The notes under the pieces are model-generated. The model saw only the letters and a list, made by a program, of their open reading frames with translations. It was not told the origin of the DNA and made no database searches. The position numbers and the translations under genes are program-made. A stretch of 64,000 nt of DNA, taken from Acetobacter garciniae (GTDB taxonomy: Bacteria; Pseudomonadota; Alphaproteobacteria; Acetobacterales; Acetobacteraceae). The stretch covers positions 496,001-560,000 of the forward strand of contig NZ_JAFVMH010000001.1 in the NCBI RefSeq assembly GCF_017377735.1. Direction: 5' to 3'. Below are positions 53,053 through 63,652 of this stretch, piece by piece (position 1 is the stretch's first letter; each line of letters starts with the position of its first letter).

Positions 53053-55512
53053 ATGAAATTCACGCTATCCTGGCTGTATGACCACCTGGATACCCAGGCG
53101 ACGCTGGCCGAAATCTGTGCCGCCCTCAACCAGATCGGGCTTGAGGTCGAAAGTGTCGAAAACCGGGGTGCGGCCCTTCAGCCATTCCTGACCGCGCGTA
53201 TTACGCAGGCCGTGCAGCACCCCAATGCCGACCGGTTGCGGGTGTGCACGGTCGATGCCGGGCCGGGTTTCGAGAACGTGCAGGTGGTCTGCGGCGCACC
53301 CAATGCGCGCGCGGGAATTGCCGTTATTTTCGCACCCCCCGGTACCTATGTGCCCGGGCTGGATATCACCATCAAGGCGGGTGCGATCCGGGGCGAGAAG
53401 AGCGGGGGCATGCTGTGCTCCCTGCGTGAACTGGGCATTGGCGAGGAAAGCAACGGCATTGCCGAATTGCCCGACGACACGCTGCCCGGCGAATCCTATG
53501 CCGATTTCGCGGGGCTGGACGATGTGGTGATCGATATCGCCATTACCCCCAACCGGGGCGATGCGCTGGGCGTGCGCGGGATCGCGCGGGACCTGGCCGC
53601 TGCCGGTCTGGGCACGTTGCGCCCGTGGCTGGCCGAAACGGTGGAAGGCACGTTCGCCTCCCCCATCGAATGGGCCATTACCTACCCCGAAGCGTGCCCG
53701 TGGATTCTGGGGCGGACAATCCGGGGCGTGCGTAACGGCCCCAGCCCGGAATGGCTGCGGCGCAAGCTGGAAAGCATCGGGCTGCGTCCGATCTCGGCCC
53801 TGGTGGATATCACCAACTATTTCTGCTTCGATCTTGGCCGCCCCCTGCATGTGTTCGATGCGAACAAGATTGCGGGGTCGCGTCTGACCGTCTGCCACGG
53901 CGGCAAGGAAAGCTTTCTCGCCCTGGACGGCAAGAACTACACGGTTACGTCCGAGGATTGCGTGATTGCCGACCAGGCGGGCGTGCAGTCCGTGGCGGGT
54001 ATCATGGGTGGGGAAGCCACGGGGGCCGATGATGCCACGACGGATGTGTTCGTCGAATGCGCGCTGTTTGATCCCGTCAAGGTTGCGCTGAGCGGGCGCA
54101 GGCTGGGCCTGTTTTCCGATTCCAGCTACCGGTTCGAACGCGGCGTGGACCCGGCCCTGCCGGTTGCTGCATTGGAAGCGGCCACCCGCATGATCGTCGA
54201 TCTGTGCGGTGGGGAGGCGAGCGAGGTCGTCTCGGCTGGTGAGCAACCGGCATGGCAGCGCACGGCATCCCTGCGGTTTTCGCGGCTTCAAAGCCTGGGC
54301 GGGCTGGCTGTGCCGGCTGATGAAAGTGTCGCCCTGCTCGAAAAACTGGGGTTCGAGGTGCGTTCGCGCGACGATCTGAGCGTGGTGGTGGACGTGCCGT
54401 CCTGGCGCAACGATGTTGCGCAATCCCCCATCCTGTCGCAGGGGACGGATGTCCCGCCCGACATTGCCCGTGTGGCGGCCGAAGGGGTCGCGGCCATAGA
54501 GGCCGAAAGCGATCTGGTGGAGGAAGTCCTGCGGCTGAAAGGGCTGGACGCCGTGCCCGCCGCTACCCTGCCGCCGTTCAGCGCGGTGCCGGGGGCGGCG
54601 TTGACCCCGCGCCTGGCCCGTACGGAACTGGCCCGGCGCATGCTGGCCACGCGCGGACTGACGGAGACCGTGGGCTTTTCCTTCGTCTCGAACGAGGCAG
54701 CGCGGGTTTTTGGCGGTGCGCCCGAAAGCCTGCGCCTGCTCAACCCCATTGCCTCGGACCTGGACCAGATGCGGCCCACGCCGCTGGTCAACCTGACGGA
54801 AGCGGTCAAGACCAACAGCGCGCGCGGCTGGGCGGATATCGGGCTGTTCGAAATCGGCCCGGCCTTTGCCGAAGACGGCCAGCAGGCCATTGCCGCAGGC
54901 GTGCGCGCGGGCCATACGCAGCGTTACCCTGGGCTTGCCAGCGAACCGGTCTCTCTCTGGGCGGCCAAGGCCGATGCGCTGGAACTGCTGCGCGCTTTGG
55001 GTGTGAACCTCGATGCCATCACCACCACGGCCGATGCCCCTGGCTGGTACCACCCGGGCCGTTCGGGCGTGCTGCGGCAGGGGCCCAAGCTTGTGGTGGC
55101 GCGCTTTGGCGAACTACATCCCTCCCTGTTGCAGGCCCAGGGTATCGATACGCCCGTGGTGGCGTTCGAGGTGCTGCTCGATGCGGTGCCCGAACCCAAG
55201 CGCCGCAAGAAGGCAGCACCGCAGCTTTCGGCCTTCCAGCCGGTGCGGCGCGATTTCGCGTTTGTGGTGGGTGACGACGTTCCGGGTGAAAACGTGCTGC
55301 GCGCCGTGCGCGGGGCGGACAGGCAACTGGTCAGTGCTGTAAGCCTGTTCGATGTCTACAAGGGGCCGCATGTCCCGCAGGGGCAGCGTTCCATCGGGGT
55401 GGAAGTAACGCTCCAGCCCATGGAGCGAAGCCTGACCGATGCGGAGCTTGAAGCCGTATCCGAACGGATCGTGGCGGCTGTCAGCAAGGCGACGGGTGCG
55501 GTTCTGCGCTAG
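53053..55512 (+). CDS. pheT: phenylalanyl-tRNA synthetase beta subunit
   Basis: The product has 819 residues. It has the expected parts: N-terminal MKFTLSWLYDHLDT, tRNA-binding (EMAP-like) region (about 40-150), B3/B4 editing domain (about 210-395), B5 domain, the catalytic-like core with DLVEEVLRLKGLDAVP, and the C-terminal RNA-binding FDX-ACB domain (SAFQPVRRDFAFVV). In B5 the segment after VPSWRNDV carries about 28 extra residues (AQSPILSQG through VAAIEA) before ESDLVEEV. It edits Tyr-tRNA(Phe) and positions the tRNA. Confidence 0.96.
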   Translation: MKFTLSWLYDHLDTQATLAEICAALNQIGLEVESVENRGAALQPFLTARITQAVQHPNADRLRVCTVDAGPGFENVQVVCGAPNARAGIAVIFAPPGTYVPGLDITIKAGAIRGEKSGGMLCSLRELGIGEESNGIAELPDDTLPGESYADFAGLDDVVIDIAITPNRGDALGVRGIARDLAAAGLGTLRPWLAETVEGTFASPIEWAITYPEACPWILGRTIRGVRNGPSPEWLRRKLESIGLRPISALVDITNYFCFDLGRPLHVFDANKIAGSRLTVCHGGKESFLALDGKNYTVTSEDCVIADQAGVQSVAGIMGGEATGADDATTDVFVECALFDPVKVALSGRRLGLFSDSSYRFERGVDPALPVAALEAATRMIVDLCGGEASEVVSAGEQPAWQRTASLRFSRLQSLGGLAVPADESVALLEKLGFEVRSRDDLSVVVDVPSWRNDVAQSPILSQGTDVPPDIARVAAEGVAAIEAESDLVEEVLRLKGLDAVPAATLPPFSAVPGAALTPRLARTELARRMLATRGLTETVGFSFVSNEAARVFGGAPESLRLLNPIASDLDQMRPTPLVNLTEAVKTNSARGWADIGLFEIGPAFAEDGQQAIAAGVRAGHTQRYPGLASEPVSLWAAKADALELLRALGVNLDAITTTADAPGWYHPGRSGVLRQGPKLVVARFGELHPSLLQAQGIDTPVVAFEVLLDAVPEPKRRKKAAPQLSAFQPVRRDFAFVVGDDVPGENVLRAVRGADRQLVSAVSLFDVYKGPHVPQGQRSIGVEVTLQPMERSLTDAELEAVSERIVAAVSKATGAVLR

Positions 55513-55515
55513 GAA

Positions 55516-55651
55516 CGGGCATTCCCGGTCGGGAATGGCCGGTCGGGAATGCCCGGTCGCGGCCGTTCGCAAGATAGCCGGGCGTGGCATCCGCCCGGGG
55601 TGCCCCGGTTCAGGCACCCCAAATCGGGTGGCGCGTCCGGGCGCGCCACCC
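55516..55651. repeat. run of three hairpins between pheT and the pstS-like gene
   Basis: Hairpin 1: CGGGCATTCCC (55516-55526) with GGGAATGCCCG (55545-55555), also containing two direct copies of GGTCGGGAATG (55527, 55541). Hairpin 2: GGGGTGCC (55597-55604) with GGCACCCC (55613-55620). Hairpin 3: GGGTGGCGCG (55626-55635) with CGCGCCACCC (55642-55651). All arms are perfect. They probably end pheST transcription and may insulate the next gene; no T-run follows. Confidence 0.75.
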
Positions 55652-55680
55652 CGCAAGGCCACGCCATGAAAGGGAGCACG

Positions 55681-56739
55681 ATGATGGAGCACACGCATCG
55701 CACCACCGGGGGAGGACGGGCAAAAGCCTGGCTTGCGACGGTGTTATGCACTCTGGCCGTGGCGTTGCCGGGTTTGGGCCGGGCCGATGACGATACATCC
55801 GGGGTGGACGTGACCGGGGCGGGCTCCAGCTTTGCCGCCCCGCTTTACGAGGGCTGGTCGGCCCAGGCGGCGGGCAAGATCGGCGTGCATGTCAATTACC
55901 AGAGCATTGGCTCGGGGGCGGGGCAGAACCAGGTTCTGGCCGGCACGGTGGATTTTGGCGCATCCGACGCCCCCATGGCGCATGACCGGCTGGTGGCGGG
56001 CAGGCTTGTCCAGTTTCCCACCGCAATCGGCGGGGTGGTGATTACGGCCAACGTGCCCGGCGTTTCGGGCAGTGCGCTCAGGCTGACGGGGCCCATCCTG
56101 GCCGATATTTTCGCAGGCACCATCACCCAGTGGAACGACCCGCGCATAGCCCAGGTCAATCCCGGCTTGGCCCTGCCTGACATGCCCATTGCCCCGCTGC
56201 ACCGGGCCGATGGGTCGGGCACCACCTATGTTTTTACCGATTATCTCAGCCGGGTTTCCCCCCAATGGCACGATGCGGTGGGGCAGGGCACATCGGTTGC
56301 CTGGCCGGGCGGTGCGGGTGCGCGCGGTAATGACGGCATTGCCGCTTATGTCGCCAATACCGCGGGCAGCATCGGCTATGTGGAATATGCCTATGCCGTT
56401 CGGAACCATCTGGCCATGGTCCAGTTGCGCAACCGGGCGGGCATGTTTGTCGCACCCACCGTCACCAGCTTCGTGCGGGCGGCCGAAGCCGCGCACTGGG
56501 ACCCCACGGACATGACCGCATCCCTGTGCGACACGGATGGGGCGGAAAGCTGGCCTATTGTCACCACCACCTATGTGCTGCTGCCGGCCCAGGCGAGTGC
56601 CGCCAACAAGGGGCAGGCTGCACGCCAGTTCTTCCGTTGGGGAATGACGCAGGGTGATGGCGTGTCCCGCGCACTCGATTACGTGCCGCTGCCGGCCACC
56701 GTGCGCGATAGCGTGCTCCAGAAGCTGGGCGGGGAGTAG
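55681..56739 (+). CDS. pstS: phosphate-binding protein PstS-like, solitary
   Basis: ATG 55681 with GGGAG just upstream gives 352 residues. A signal peptide ends after GLGRA (about 34). The mature sequence has the phosphate-ABC signature VTGAGSSFAAPLYEGW, the phosphate-contact loop in HRADGSGTTYVFTDYL, and DFGASDAPM. PstS delivers phosphate to PstCAB in the inner membrane, but no permease or ATPase gene accompanies it here, so it either works with a distant system or has another role. Family assignment is firm, role less so. Confidence 0.88.
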   Translation: MMEHTHRTTGGGRAKAWLATVLCTLAVALPGLGRADDDTSGVDVTGAGSSFAAPLYEGWSAQAAGKIGVHVNYQSIGSGAGQNQVLAGTVDFGASDAPMAHDRLVAGRLVQFPTAIGGVVITANVPGVSGSALRLTGPILADIFAGTITQWNDPRIAQVNPGLALPDMPIAPLHRADGSGTTYVFTDYLSRVSPQWHDAVGQGTSVAWPGGAGARGNDGIAAYVANTAGSIGYVEYAYAVRNHLAMVQLRNRAGMFVAPTVTSFVRAAEAAHWDPTDMTASLCDTDGAESWPIVTTTYVLLPAQASAANKGQAARQFFRWGMTQGDGVSRALDYVPLPATVRDSVLQKLGGE

Positions 56740-56789
56740 GCATTCCTCCCGCTTTGTCCCGCGTTCGTCCTTGAGTTGTCCTGCATTTC

Positions 56790-56810
56790 ATCCACAGATT
56801 CTGTGGATAA
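56790..56810. promoter_or_regulatory. inverted pair of DnaA-box-like sites
   Basis: ATCCACAG (56790-56797) and CTGTGGAT (56801-56808) form a perfect inverted repeat with a 3-base spacer. The right half extends to TGTGGATAA, a full-match DnaA box (TTATCCACA) on the minus strand. The left half is TCATCCACA, one base off. It lies between convergent genes, where it may also serve as a short terminator. Confidence 0.5.
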
Positions 56811-56813
56811 CCC

Positions 56814-58571
56814 TCAGTGCAGCCAGACCTGCGAGAACAGTAGCCGGTTGACCGGGGTGTAGAAGAAATTTCCCACGCGCGGAGATGTCAGGATCACCGC
56901 ATCGGTTTCAAAAGCCGGTGCGATGGGCGAAAGCGCCATGACCTGCATGTTGGCCTGCTGCCACAGGGCATCGCGTTGGGCGGGGGTGAGCGACGTATCG
57001 GTCTTGGCGCGGTCCATCAGGGCCTGGACCTGGGCGTTGCAAAAACCCGGCATGTTGATGGAACTGTCGGAATGCGGGTGGAAATTCTCGCACCCCAGCA
57101 GCGCATCCAGAAAATTCGAAGGGGACAGATAATCGGCCGCCCAGCTTGTCAGGGCGATCTGCATATGGTTGTCGGTATTCTGGATATAGGAAAAAGCCAG
57201 CCCGGTGTTCAGCGGTCGCAGCACGGCGCGGTAGCCGATGGCGTCCAGCATGTCACGCACCCAGTTGCCCATGGCCATTTCGGTGCTGGTATTGCCCGTG
57301 ATTAGCGTGACTTTCTGGCCCAGCGTGCCACTTTCGCGCACAAGGCGGCGTGCGGTCTCCAGGTCGGGGGCGCGCCACTGATCGGCTGGCTGGGTGGGGG
57401 ACGCGCCCTTTGTGTAGAAACACTGGGCCCCGGCCAGCGCCAGAGACGATGGCACCATGTCGCATAACGGACGGGCAATGCCCGGCCCCCCGAACAGGAT
57501 AACCAGCGCCTTGCGGTTGAGCGCGTAATTGACCGCCTGGCGTGCCGCCAGCGACGTGAAGGGTGCTTCATGCATGTTCATCGCCAGGTAGTAGAAGGCG
57601 GGGTGGCGCATGACATGCGTCTGGGCGGTGTAGCGGCTGCCAAGCTCCCCCAGCCGGTCCAGCGGCACGGGGTCGGCCATCCAGTCGTACTGGCCGTTTT
57701 CCACTGCCGTCACAGCCGCTTCATCGGGAATGCCGAAGGTGTAATGGATTTGGTCCGGCAGGGCTTCGGGCTGCGCGTCGGGGTTCCAGACACGGAAATA
57801 CGGATTGCGGCTCAGTTCCAGATGGGTGTTGGGGTCGTAGCTGTCGATCCTGTAGGGGCCGGTGCCGGGCAGGGGGGTATTGCCCGTATCGTGGTCGGGG
57901 CTGCTGGCGGGCAGGATCACGGCGTGGGTAAAGGCCAGCTTGTGCATGAATTCGGTATCGGGCCGCACCAGATGGAAGGTGATGGTGCGGTTGGCGGGGT
58001 CGGCGGCAAGACCCTTGTCCAGCGTGCAGGTGGCGGGTGCGCGCAGGCATTCATCCGCCCCGGCGATCGCCCCGTAGAACGCCCCCGCCGTGGGGGAGCC
58101 CACGCGGAAAATCCGCCTGAAGGACGCCACGACATCTTCCACGCCCACTGGCTGCCCGTTGGAAAAACGCAGCCCCGGGCGCAGGGTGAACGTGTATGTC
58201 AGCCCCCCATCGGGCGAGGTGGGAATGCTTTGCGCCAGGTCTGGCACAATTTCGGTGCCTGCCTGGCCCATGGCCTTGCGAAAGGTCAGGAGCCCGTCAT
58301 ACACGCTGACGAACAGGTTGATATATTCGCCGGTGTAGTTGATCTGCGGATCAAGCGTGCCCCCGGATGTGGAGGCCACCAGCCTGAGCGTGCCGCCCCG
58401 ATGCGGGTTGACCGGGCCGGGGGGGCCTGGTTGGGGGCTGGCGGTCCGGGTCTGGGCGGGTGGCGCTGGCTGTGCACAGAGCGGGCGCGTGGTCAGGCCG
58501 GCAAGCAGGAGCACGCAGGCAGCAAGCGGGCGGTACCATGCCCGCCGGGCAGCCCGCGCGGATGGCGTCAT
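56814..58571 (-). CDS. peptide/nickel-type ABC solute-binding protein (family 5), solitary
   Basis: ATG 58571 (MTPSARAARRAW) starts a signal peptide (PLAACVLLLAGLTTRPLCA) and gives 585 residues; longer starts are less likely. After a Pro/Thr-rich linker the family-5 fold begins: GGTLRLVASTSGGTLDPQ, FTLRPGLRFSNGQPVGVEDVVASFRRI, PGTGPYRIDSYDP, FYYLAMNMHEAPFTSLAARQAVNYALNRKAL. Such proteins bind peptides, opines or nickel complexes in the periplasm. No permease or ATPase gene is next to it; the upstream neighbours are two tiny envelope genes on the same strand, 37 bases away. Ligand unknown. Confidence 0.87.
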   Translation of the reverse strand: MTPSARAARRAWYRPLAACVLLLAGLTTRPLCAQPAPPAQTRTASPQPGPPGPVNPHRGGTLRLVASTSGGTLDPQINYTGEYINLFVSVYDGLLTFRKAMGQAGTEIVPDLAQSIPTSPDGGLTYTFTLRPGLRFSNGQPVGVEDVVASFRRIFRVGSPTAGAFYGAIAGADECLRAPATCTLDKGLAADPANRTITFHLVRPDTEFMHKLAFTHAVILPASSPDHDTGNTPLPGTGPYRIDSYDPNTHLELSRNPYFRVWNPDAQPEALPDQIHYTFGIPDEAAVTAVENGQYDWMADPVPLDRLGELGSRYTAQTHVMRHPAFYYLAMNMHEAPFTSLAARQAVNYALNRKALVILFGGPGIARPLCDMVPSSLALAGAQCFYTKGASPTQPADQWRAPDLETARRLVRESGTLGQKVTLITGNTSTEMAMGNWVRDMLDAIGYRAVLRPLNTGLAFSYIQNTDNHMQIALTSWAADYLSPSNFLDALLGCENFHPHSDSSINMPGFCNAQVQALMDRAKTDTSLTPAQRDALWQQANMQVMALSPIAPAFETDAVILTSPRVGNFFYTPVNRLLFSQVWLH

Positions 58572-58608
58572 GCAGATAGCCGCGGCCTTGTCGTGGGGTG
58601 TAGGCCGT

Positions 58609-58821
58609 TCAGTTCGGGGCATGACGGTCAGGGGCCGTCGCGGGGGGCTGGTTGACGTTCTGGTCCGTAGCCGGAGCAGGAGATGTCGACTGAAGCTGCG
58701 GCGGCACCTGGCCGAGCATGAGCGCGCTGAAACTCTGATACATCGTGCACAGCATGATAATGCCCACCATGGCGGCACCCACCATGATAGCGATGCGGAT
58801 CAGCTTGTCAGTATCCGGCAT
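58609..58821 (-). CDS. small single-helix membrane protein
   Basis: The product has 70 residues: one hydrophobic helix (IAIMVGAAMVGIIMLCTMYQ, about 10-29) and a Pro/Gln/Ala-rich tail. I do not recognise a family. It overlaps the lipoprotein gene by 14 bases and precedes the solute-binding protein gene by 37 bases, so all three are probably one transcript. Confidence 0.6.
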   Translation of the reverse strand: MPDTDKLIRIAIMVGAAMVGIIMLCTMYQSFSALMLGQVPPQLQSTSPAPATDQNVNQPPATAPDRHAPN

Positions 58822-59068
58822 TGGGGTCCGATCCGCCAGTATTGATGCCGTTCACCGTGCTGGTGGTCGGGCGCGCATAGGGGTGCTTGCCCTGTTCCGG
58901 CGTGGTGGGCGGATGGTACCAGGTTGGCGCGATCTTACCATGGTGGTTATGCGCATGGTAATAACGCTGGTGCTCATCATCCGCGCAGGCCGCAAGACCG
59001 GCGGCCAGCGCAAGAAGGACCAGTGCCCTGGGCTGAAAACGGAACATGTTTTTCATGGCTGACATCAT
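58808..59068 (-). CDS. small lipoprotein, His-rich
   Basis: Up to 86 residues from ATG 59068 (an ATG at 59056 is also possible). It has a lipoprotein signal with lipobox LAAC (ALAAGLAAC), so the mature part starts at Cys and is tethered to a membrane. The mature segment is short and rich in His, Tyr and Pro (HQRYYHAHNHHGK), which might bind metal; that is a guess. It overlaps the next small membrane-protein gene. Confidence 0.68.
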   Translation of the reverse strand: MMSAMKNMFRFQPRALVLLALAAGLAACADDEHQRYYHAHNHHGKIAPTWYHPPTTPEQGKHPYARPTTSTVNGINTGGSDPNAGY

Positions 59069-59101
59069 AACCGCAATACGCCCCGCCGAGAAGAGCGTTC
59101 C

Positions 59102-60556
<1,455 letters not shown>

Positions 60557-60894
60557 CCTTGAATCCTCCTCAGTGCCAGCGGGCGGTATGGGGCGGGCTG
60601 ACAGATGGTGTGCTGCCAACATGGGCACGCGGGAGGGAATTTGGCAGTCACGTCCGCCGGATAACGCAGTCACGTTCGGGCGATCCGCACAGGGGTGCGC
60701 CACCGGGTGCCGTGCGCTGCACGCATGGCACGGCAGGTGTCGTGCAAAAGTGGTAGTGTTGGCGACGCTCTGCTAAAGAGAGAAGAAAGGCGTTCGCTTG
60801 CCATGCCTTTGCCGCACCCGGGCGTTAATACCGCACGGTCCGGGTCGTGGCCAGGCTGCAAAAACAAGAAGACGCACGTAGGGGAGTGATTGGC
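60557..60894. promoter_or_regulatory. divergent region between fumC and the antiporter gene
   Basis: These 338 GC-rich bases must hold promoters for both divergent genes. No gene is visible. The antiporter ribosome-binding site GGGGAG lies at about 60881-60886. I see no clear operator. Confidence 0.4.
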
Positions 60895-63510
60895 ATGGCG
60901 GTAACGGGTTTGGCTGCGATACTGCTTGTCATTGCGCTGCTCCTTGTGGTTGTGAGCGCCGTGCAGCCTCTTGCCCGCAAGATCGAACTGTCCGAAACCG
61001 TGCTGCTGGCCGTTGTGGGCATTATCATCGGCTCGCTGGCCGATTTCGCGCTGCGCAGTTCCTATGCCTCCGCCCTGAGCGGCATTGCCGAAACGCTGCT
61101 CGATTTCCCCATCAACAGCGAAGCCTTTCTGCTGATCTTCCTGCCCGCCCTGGTCTTTCAGGGGGCGCTGGCCATCGATGTGCGCCGCCTGGCACATGAA
61201 ACGGCCACCGTGCTGCTGCTGGCCGTGGTGGCGGTGGCGCTCTCCACCGCGCTGATCGGCTTTGCGCTGATGCCCTTTGCACATATGCCGCTTGTGGTCT
61301 GCCTGCTGCTGGGCTCCATTGTCGCAACCACCGACCCATCGGCCGTGGCGGGCATTTTCCGCGATATCGGGGCGGCCACGCGCCTGACCCGCCTGGTGGA
61401 AGGGGAGGCACTGCTGAACGATGCGGCGGCCATTTCCATTTTCTCCATCCTGCTGCCCTCGGTCACGCTGCACCGCGCCATCCATCCGGGTGATGCGCTG
61501 ATCTCCTTTGTCGTCTCCTTTGCCGGTGCGCTGGTGGTGGGGGTGATCTGTGGGCGGCTGACCCTGGCCATGATGTCCGCCATCGGCAGTTCGGCGGCCG
61601 AAATCACGCTGACGGTGGCACTGCCGTACGTCGTGTATATTATTTCAGACGAATTCCTGGGTGTGTCGGGCGTGGTGGCCACGGCGGCGGCGGGGCTGAC
61701 GGTATCCGTCTACGGCCCGTCGACCGTGCGACCGCAGACATGGCTGTTCCTCAACCAGCTCTGGCAGCAGCTTGTGTTCTGGGCGGGATCCCTGGTGTTC
61801 GTGCTTGCCTCCATGCTGGTGCCGCACCTGCTGGTGGGCATGACCCGGTGGGACTGGGTGCTGATCCTGATCGCCAGTGCGGCGGGGCTTGTGGCGCGTG
61901 CCGCGGTCGTGTTCGGCCTGCTGCCTTTGCTTGCCCTGACAAGGCTTTCGCCCCCCGTGCCCACACCCTTCAAGATCACCATGGTCTGGGGCGGGTTGCG
62001 CGGGGCCATAACGCTTGCCCTGGCGCTGGCGGTGACGGAGAACGAGCATGTCGCCACCCCCATTGCCCATTTCATCGGTATTATCGCCACCGGCTTCGTG
62101 CTGATCACCCTGCTGGTCAACGGAACGACACTGCGTTCGCTGGTGCTGTTCCTCAAGCTCGACCAGCTTTCCCCCATCGACGAGGCCATGCGCCACCAGG
62201 TGCTGGGGATCGGCCTTGGCAACGTGCGCGACCGGGCCCGCACGCTGGGGCACGATCTCGGCTTCGATGCCGAGGCCACGCGCCCCGTGCTGGACCAGTT
62301 AGAGCGCCGGGCGGAGGAGGAGCAGGACGCCAACGAGTTCGATCGCGCGCTGTCGGACACGCAACGCGTCAACCTCGCGCTGATCACCATCGCCAGCCAG
62401 GAACGCTCCCTGCTGCTGGACCTGTTCTACATGCAGGGCCTGTCGCGCCGGGTCATGGAAACGCTGCTGCGTTCGGCGGAGGCCGCAATCGACGGGGCCC
62501 GGCTTGAAGGGCGCCTGGGCTATGTGCGCGCATTGCGCCGCAGGCTCAGCCCGTCCCTGCGGTTCAGGGCGGCGCAATGGGTGCACAACCACCTGCGCAT
62601 AGACAAGCCGCTGATGCTGTGCATGGCCGAACGCTTCGAGATGCTCATGGTGGCGCATTTCGTCTCGATCTCGCTGACCCGCTTCATGCGCGAGCGGCTG
62701 GAGCCCACATTGGGCAGCCGTATCGGCGATATCGTGGCTGAGGTGCTTTCACGCCAGCGCAAGCTGCTGGACGAAGCCCTGGCCACCCTGCGCCTGCATT
62801 ACCATGGCTATGCCGAGGCCCTGGAAAACCGCATTTTCCGCCAGATCACCCTGCGTGTGGAAGGGGAGGAATATGATACGCTGCTGGCGGAATCCCTGAT
62901 CAGCGACGAGTTGAACCGTGAACTGCTCAAGGACCTGGAACGCCGCCGCCACCGGCTGAACAAGCGGCTGAGCTTCGACCTGCGCAGCGGGATCGAGGAA
63001 CGGATCAAGACGGCAACGGTGTTCAAGGGCCTGTCCGGGGCGGAACTGCATGACTTGGCCACCACCACGTCGCTGCGTTTTGTGGCCCCGCAGGAAGTCA
63101 TCTGCCGCAAGGGCAGAAGAATGCGCTATGTCTATTTTATCAGCGCGGGGCTGGCGGAGGCCCATATAGCCGGAGCCGACGTGCAGTTTGGCGCGGGCGA
63201 CCTGATCGGCGCGCAGGAGGCCATGGAAAAATGGCACTGCTCTGGCACGGTCAGGGCCGTGCAGTTCGGCCATCTGATGGTGATCAAGGCCTCACGCTTC
63301 CGCCGGCTGGTGGAAGATTATCCCGTGGTGCTGCGCAATATCCAGGCCAATCTGCGCCAGCGTGAAAACGGTGAGCGGCCGATATCCCTGCTGCCCCGCC
63401 AGAAAATGCCGGCGGAGGAACAGTCGGGCGTTGCCGCCCGGGCCCTGCTGAGCACTGACCCCAAGCGCCTTGCCTTTACGCCATCCGATAACGAGACGGA
63501 AACGGAGTAA
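60895..63510 (+). CDS. CPA1-type Na+/H+ antiporter with long cytoplasmic tail and cyclic-nucleotide-binding-like domain
   Basis: ATG 60895, eight bases after GGGGAG, gives 871 residues. About 12 membrane helices fill residues 3-425, with the transport motifs SIVATTDPSAVAGIF and EGEALLNDAAAISIF (the ND pair) and GGLRGAITLALAL. The cytoplasmic part (about 430-720) is rich in Arg, Leu and Glu and mostly helical. Residues about 720-830 look like a cNMP-binding fold (VFKGLSGAELHDLATTTSLRFV, YVYFISAGLAEAHI, FGAGDLIGAQEAM), though the phosphate-binding Arg of true receptors is not obvious. The order matches SOS1/NHE-type exchangers. Likely function: Na+ or K+/H+ exchange, pH and salt tolerance. Confidence 0.83.
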   Translation: MAVTGLAAILLVIALLLVVVSAVQPLARKIELSETVLLAVVGIIIGSLADFALRSSYASALSGIAETLLDFPINSEAFLLIFLPALVFQGALAIDVRRLAHETATVLLLAVVAVALSTALIGFALMPFAHMPLVVCLLLGSIVATTDPSAVAGIFRDIGAATRLTRLVEGEALLNDAAAISIFSILLPSVTLHRAIHPGDALISFVVSFAGALVVGVICGRLTLAMMSAIGSSAAEITLTVALPYVVYIISDEFLGVSGVVATAAAGLTVSVYGPSTVRPQTWLFLNQLWQQLVFWAGSLVFVLASMLVPHLLVGMTRWDWVLILIASAAGLVARAAVVFGLLPLLALTRLSPPVPTPFKITMVWGGLRGAITLALALAVTENEHVATPIAHFIGIIATGFVLITLLVNGTTLRSLVLFLKLDQLSPIDEAMRHQVLGIGLGNVRDRARTLGHDLGFDAEATRPVLDQLERRAEEEQDANEFDRALSDTQRVNLALITIASQERSLLLDLFYMQGLSRRVMETLLRSAEAAIDGARLEGRLGYVRALRRRLSPSLRFRAAQWVHNHLRIDKPLMLCMAERFEMLMVAHFVSISLTRFMRERLEPTLGSRIGDIVAEVLSRQRKLLDEALATLRLHYHGYAEALENRIFRQITLRVEGEEYDTLLAESLISDELNRELLKDLERRRHRLNKRLSFDLRSGIEERIKTATVFKGLSGAELHDLATTTSLRFVAPQEVICRKGRRMRYVYFISAGLAEAHIAGADVQFGAGDLIGAQEAMEKWHCSGTVRAVQFGHLMVIKASRFRRLVEDYPVVLRNIQANLRQRENGERPISLLPRQKMPAEEQSGVAARALLSTDPKRLAFTPSDNETETE

Positions 63511-63652
63511 GGCCGGCACGCCCGGGTGCGGGGCGGCCCGTAACCAGCGGCGCTTGCGCTGCTATTCGGGCCAGCGACCTGCCGCCCGCCAAAGGCTTGC
63601 CGCAAACAGGGCTGGTATATTCCAACCCTGATGCGTCCTGTTCCGTTATGTC

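Noticed and set aside
53065..55053. 662-residue open frame on the - strand across pheT
   Set aside because: Mirror frame of a conserved synthetase gene; no domain content.
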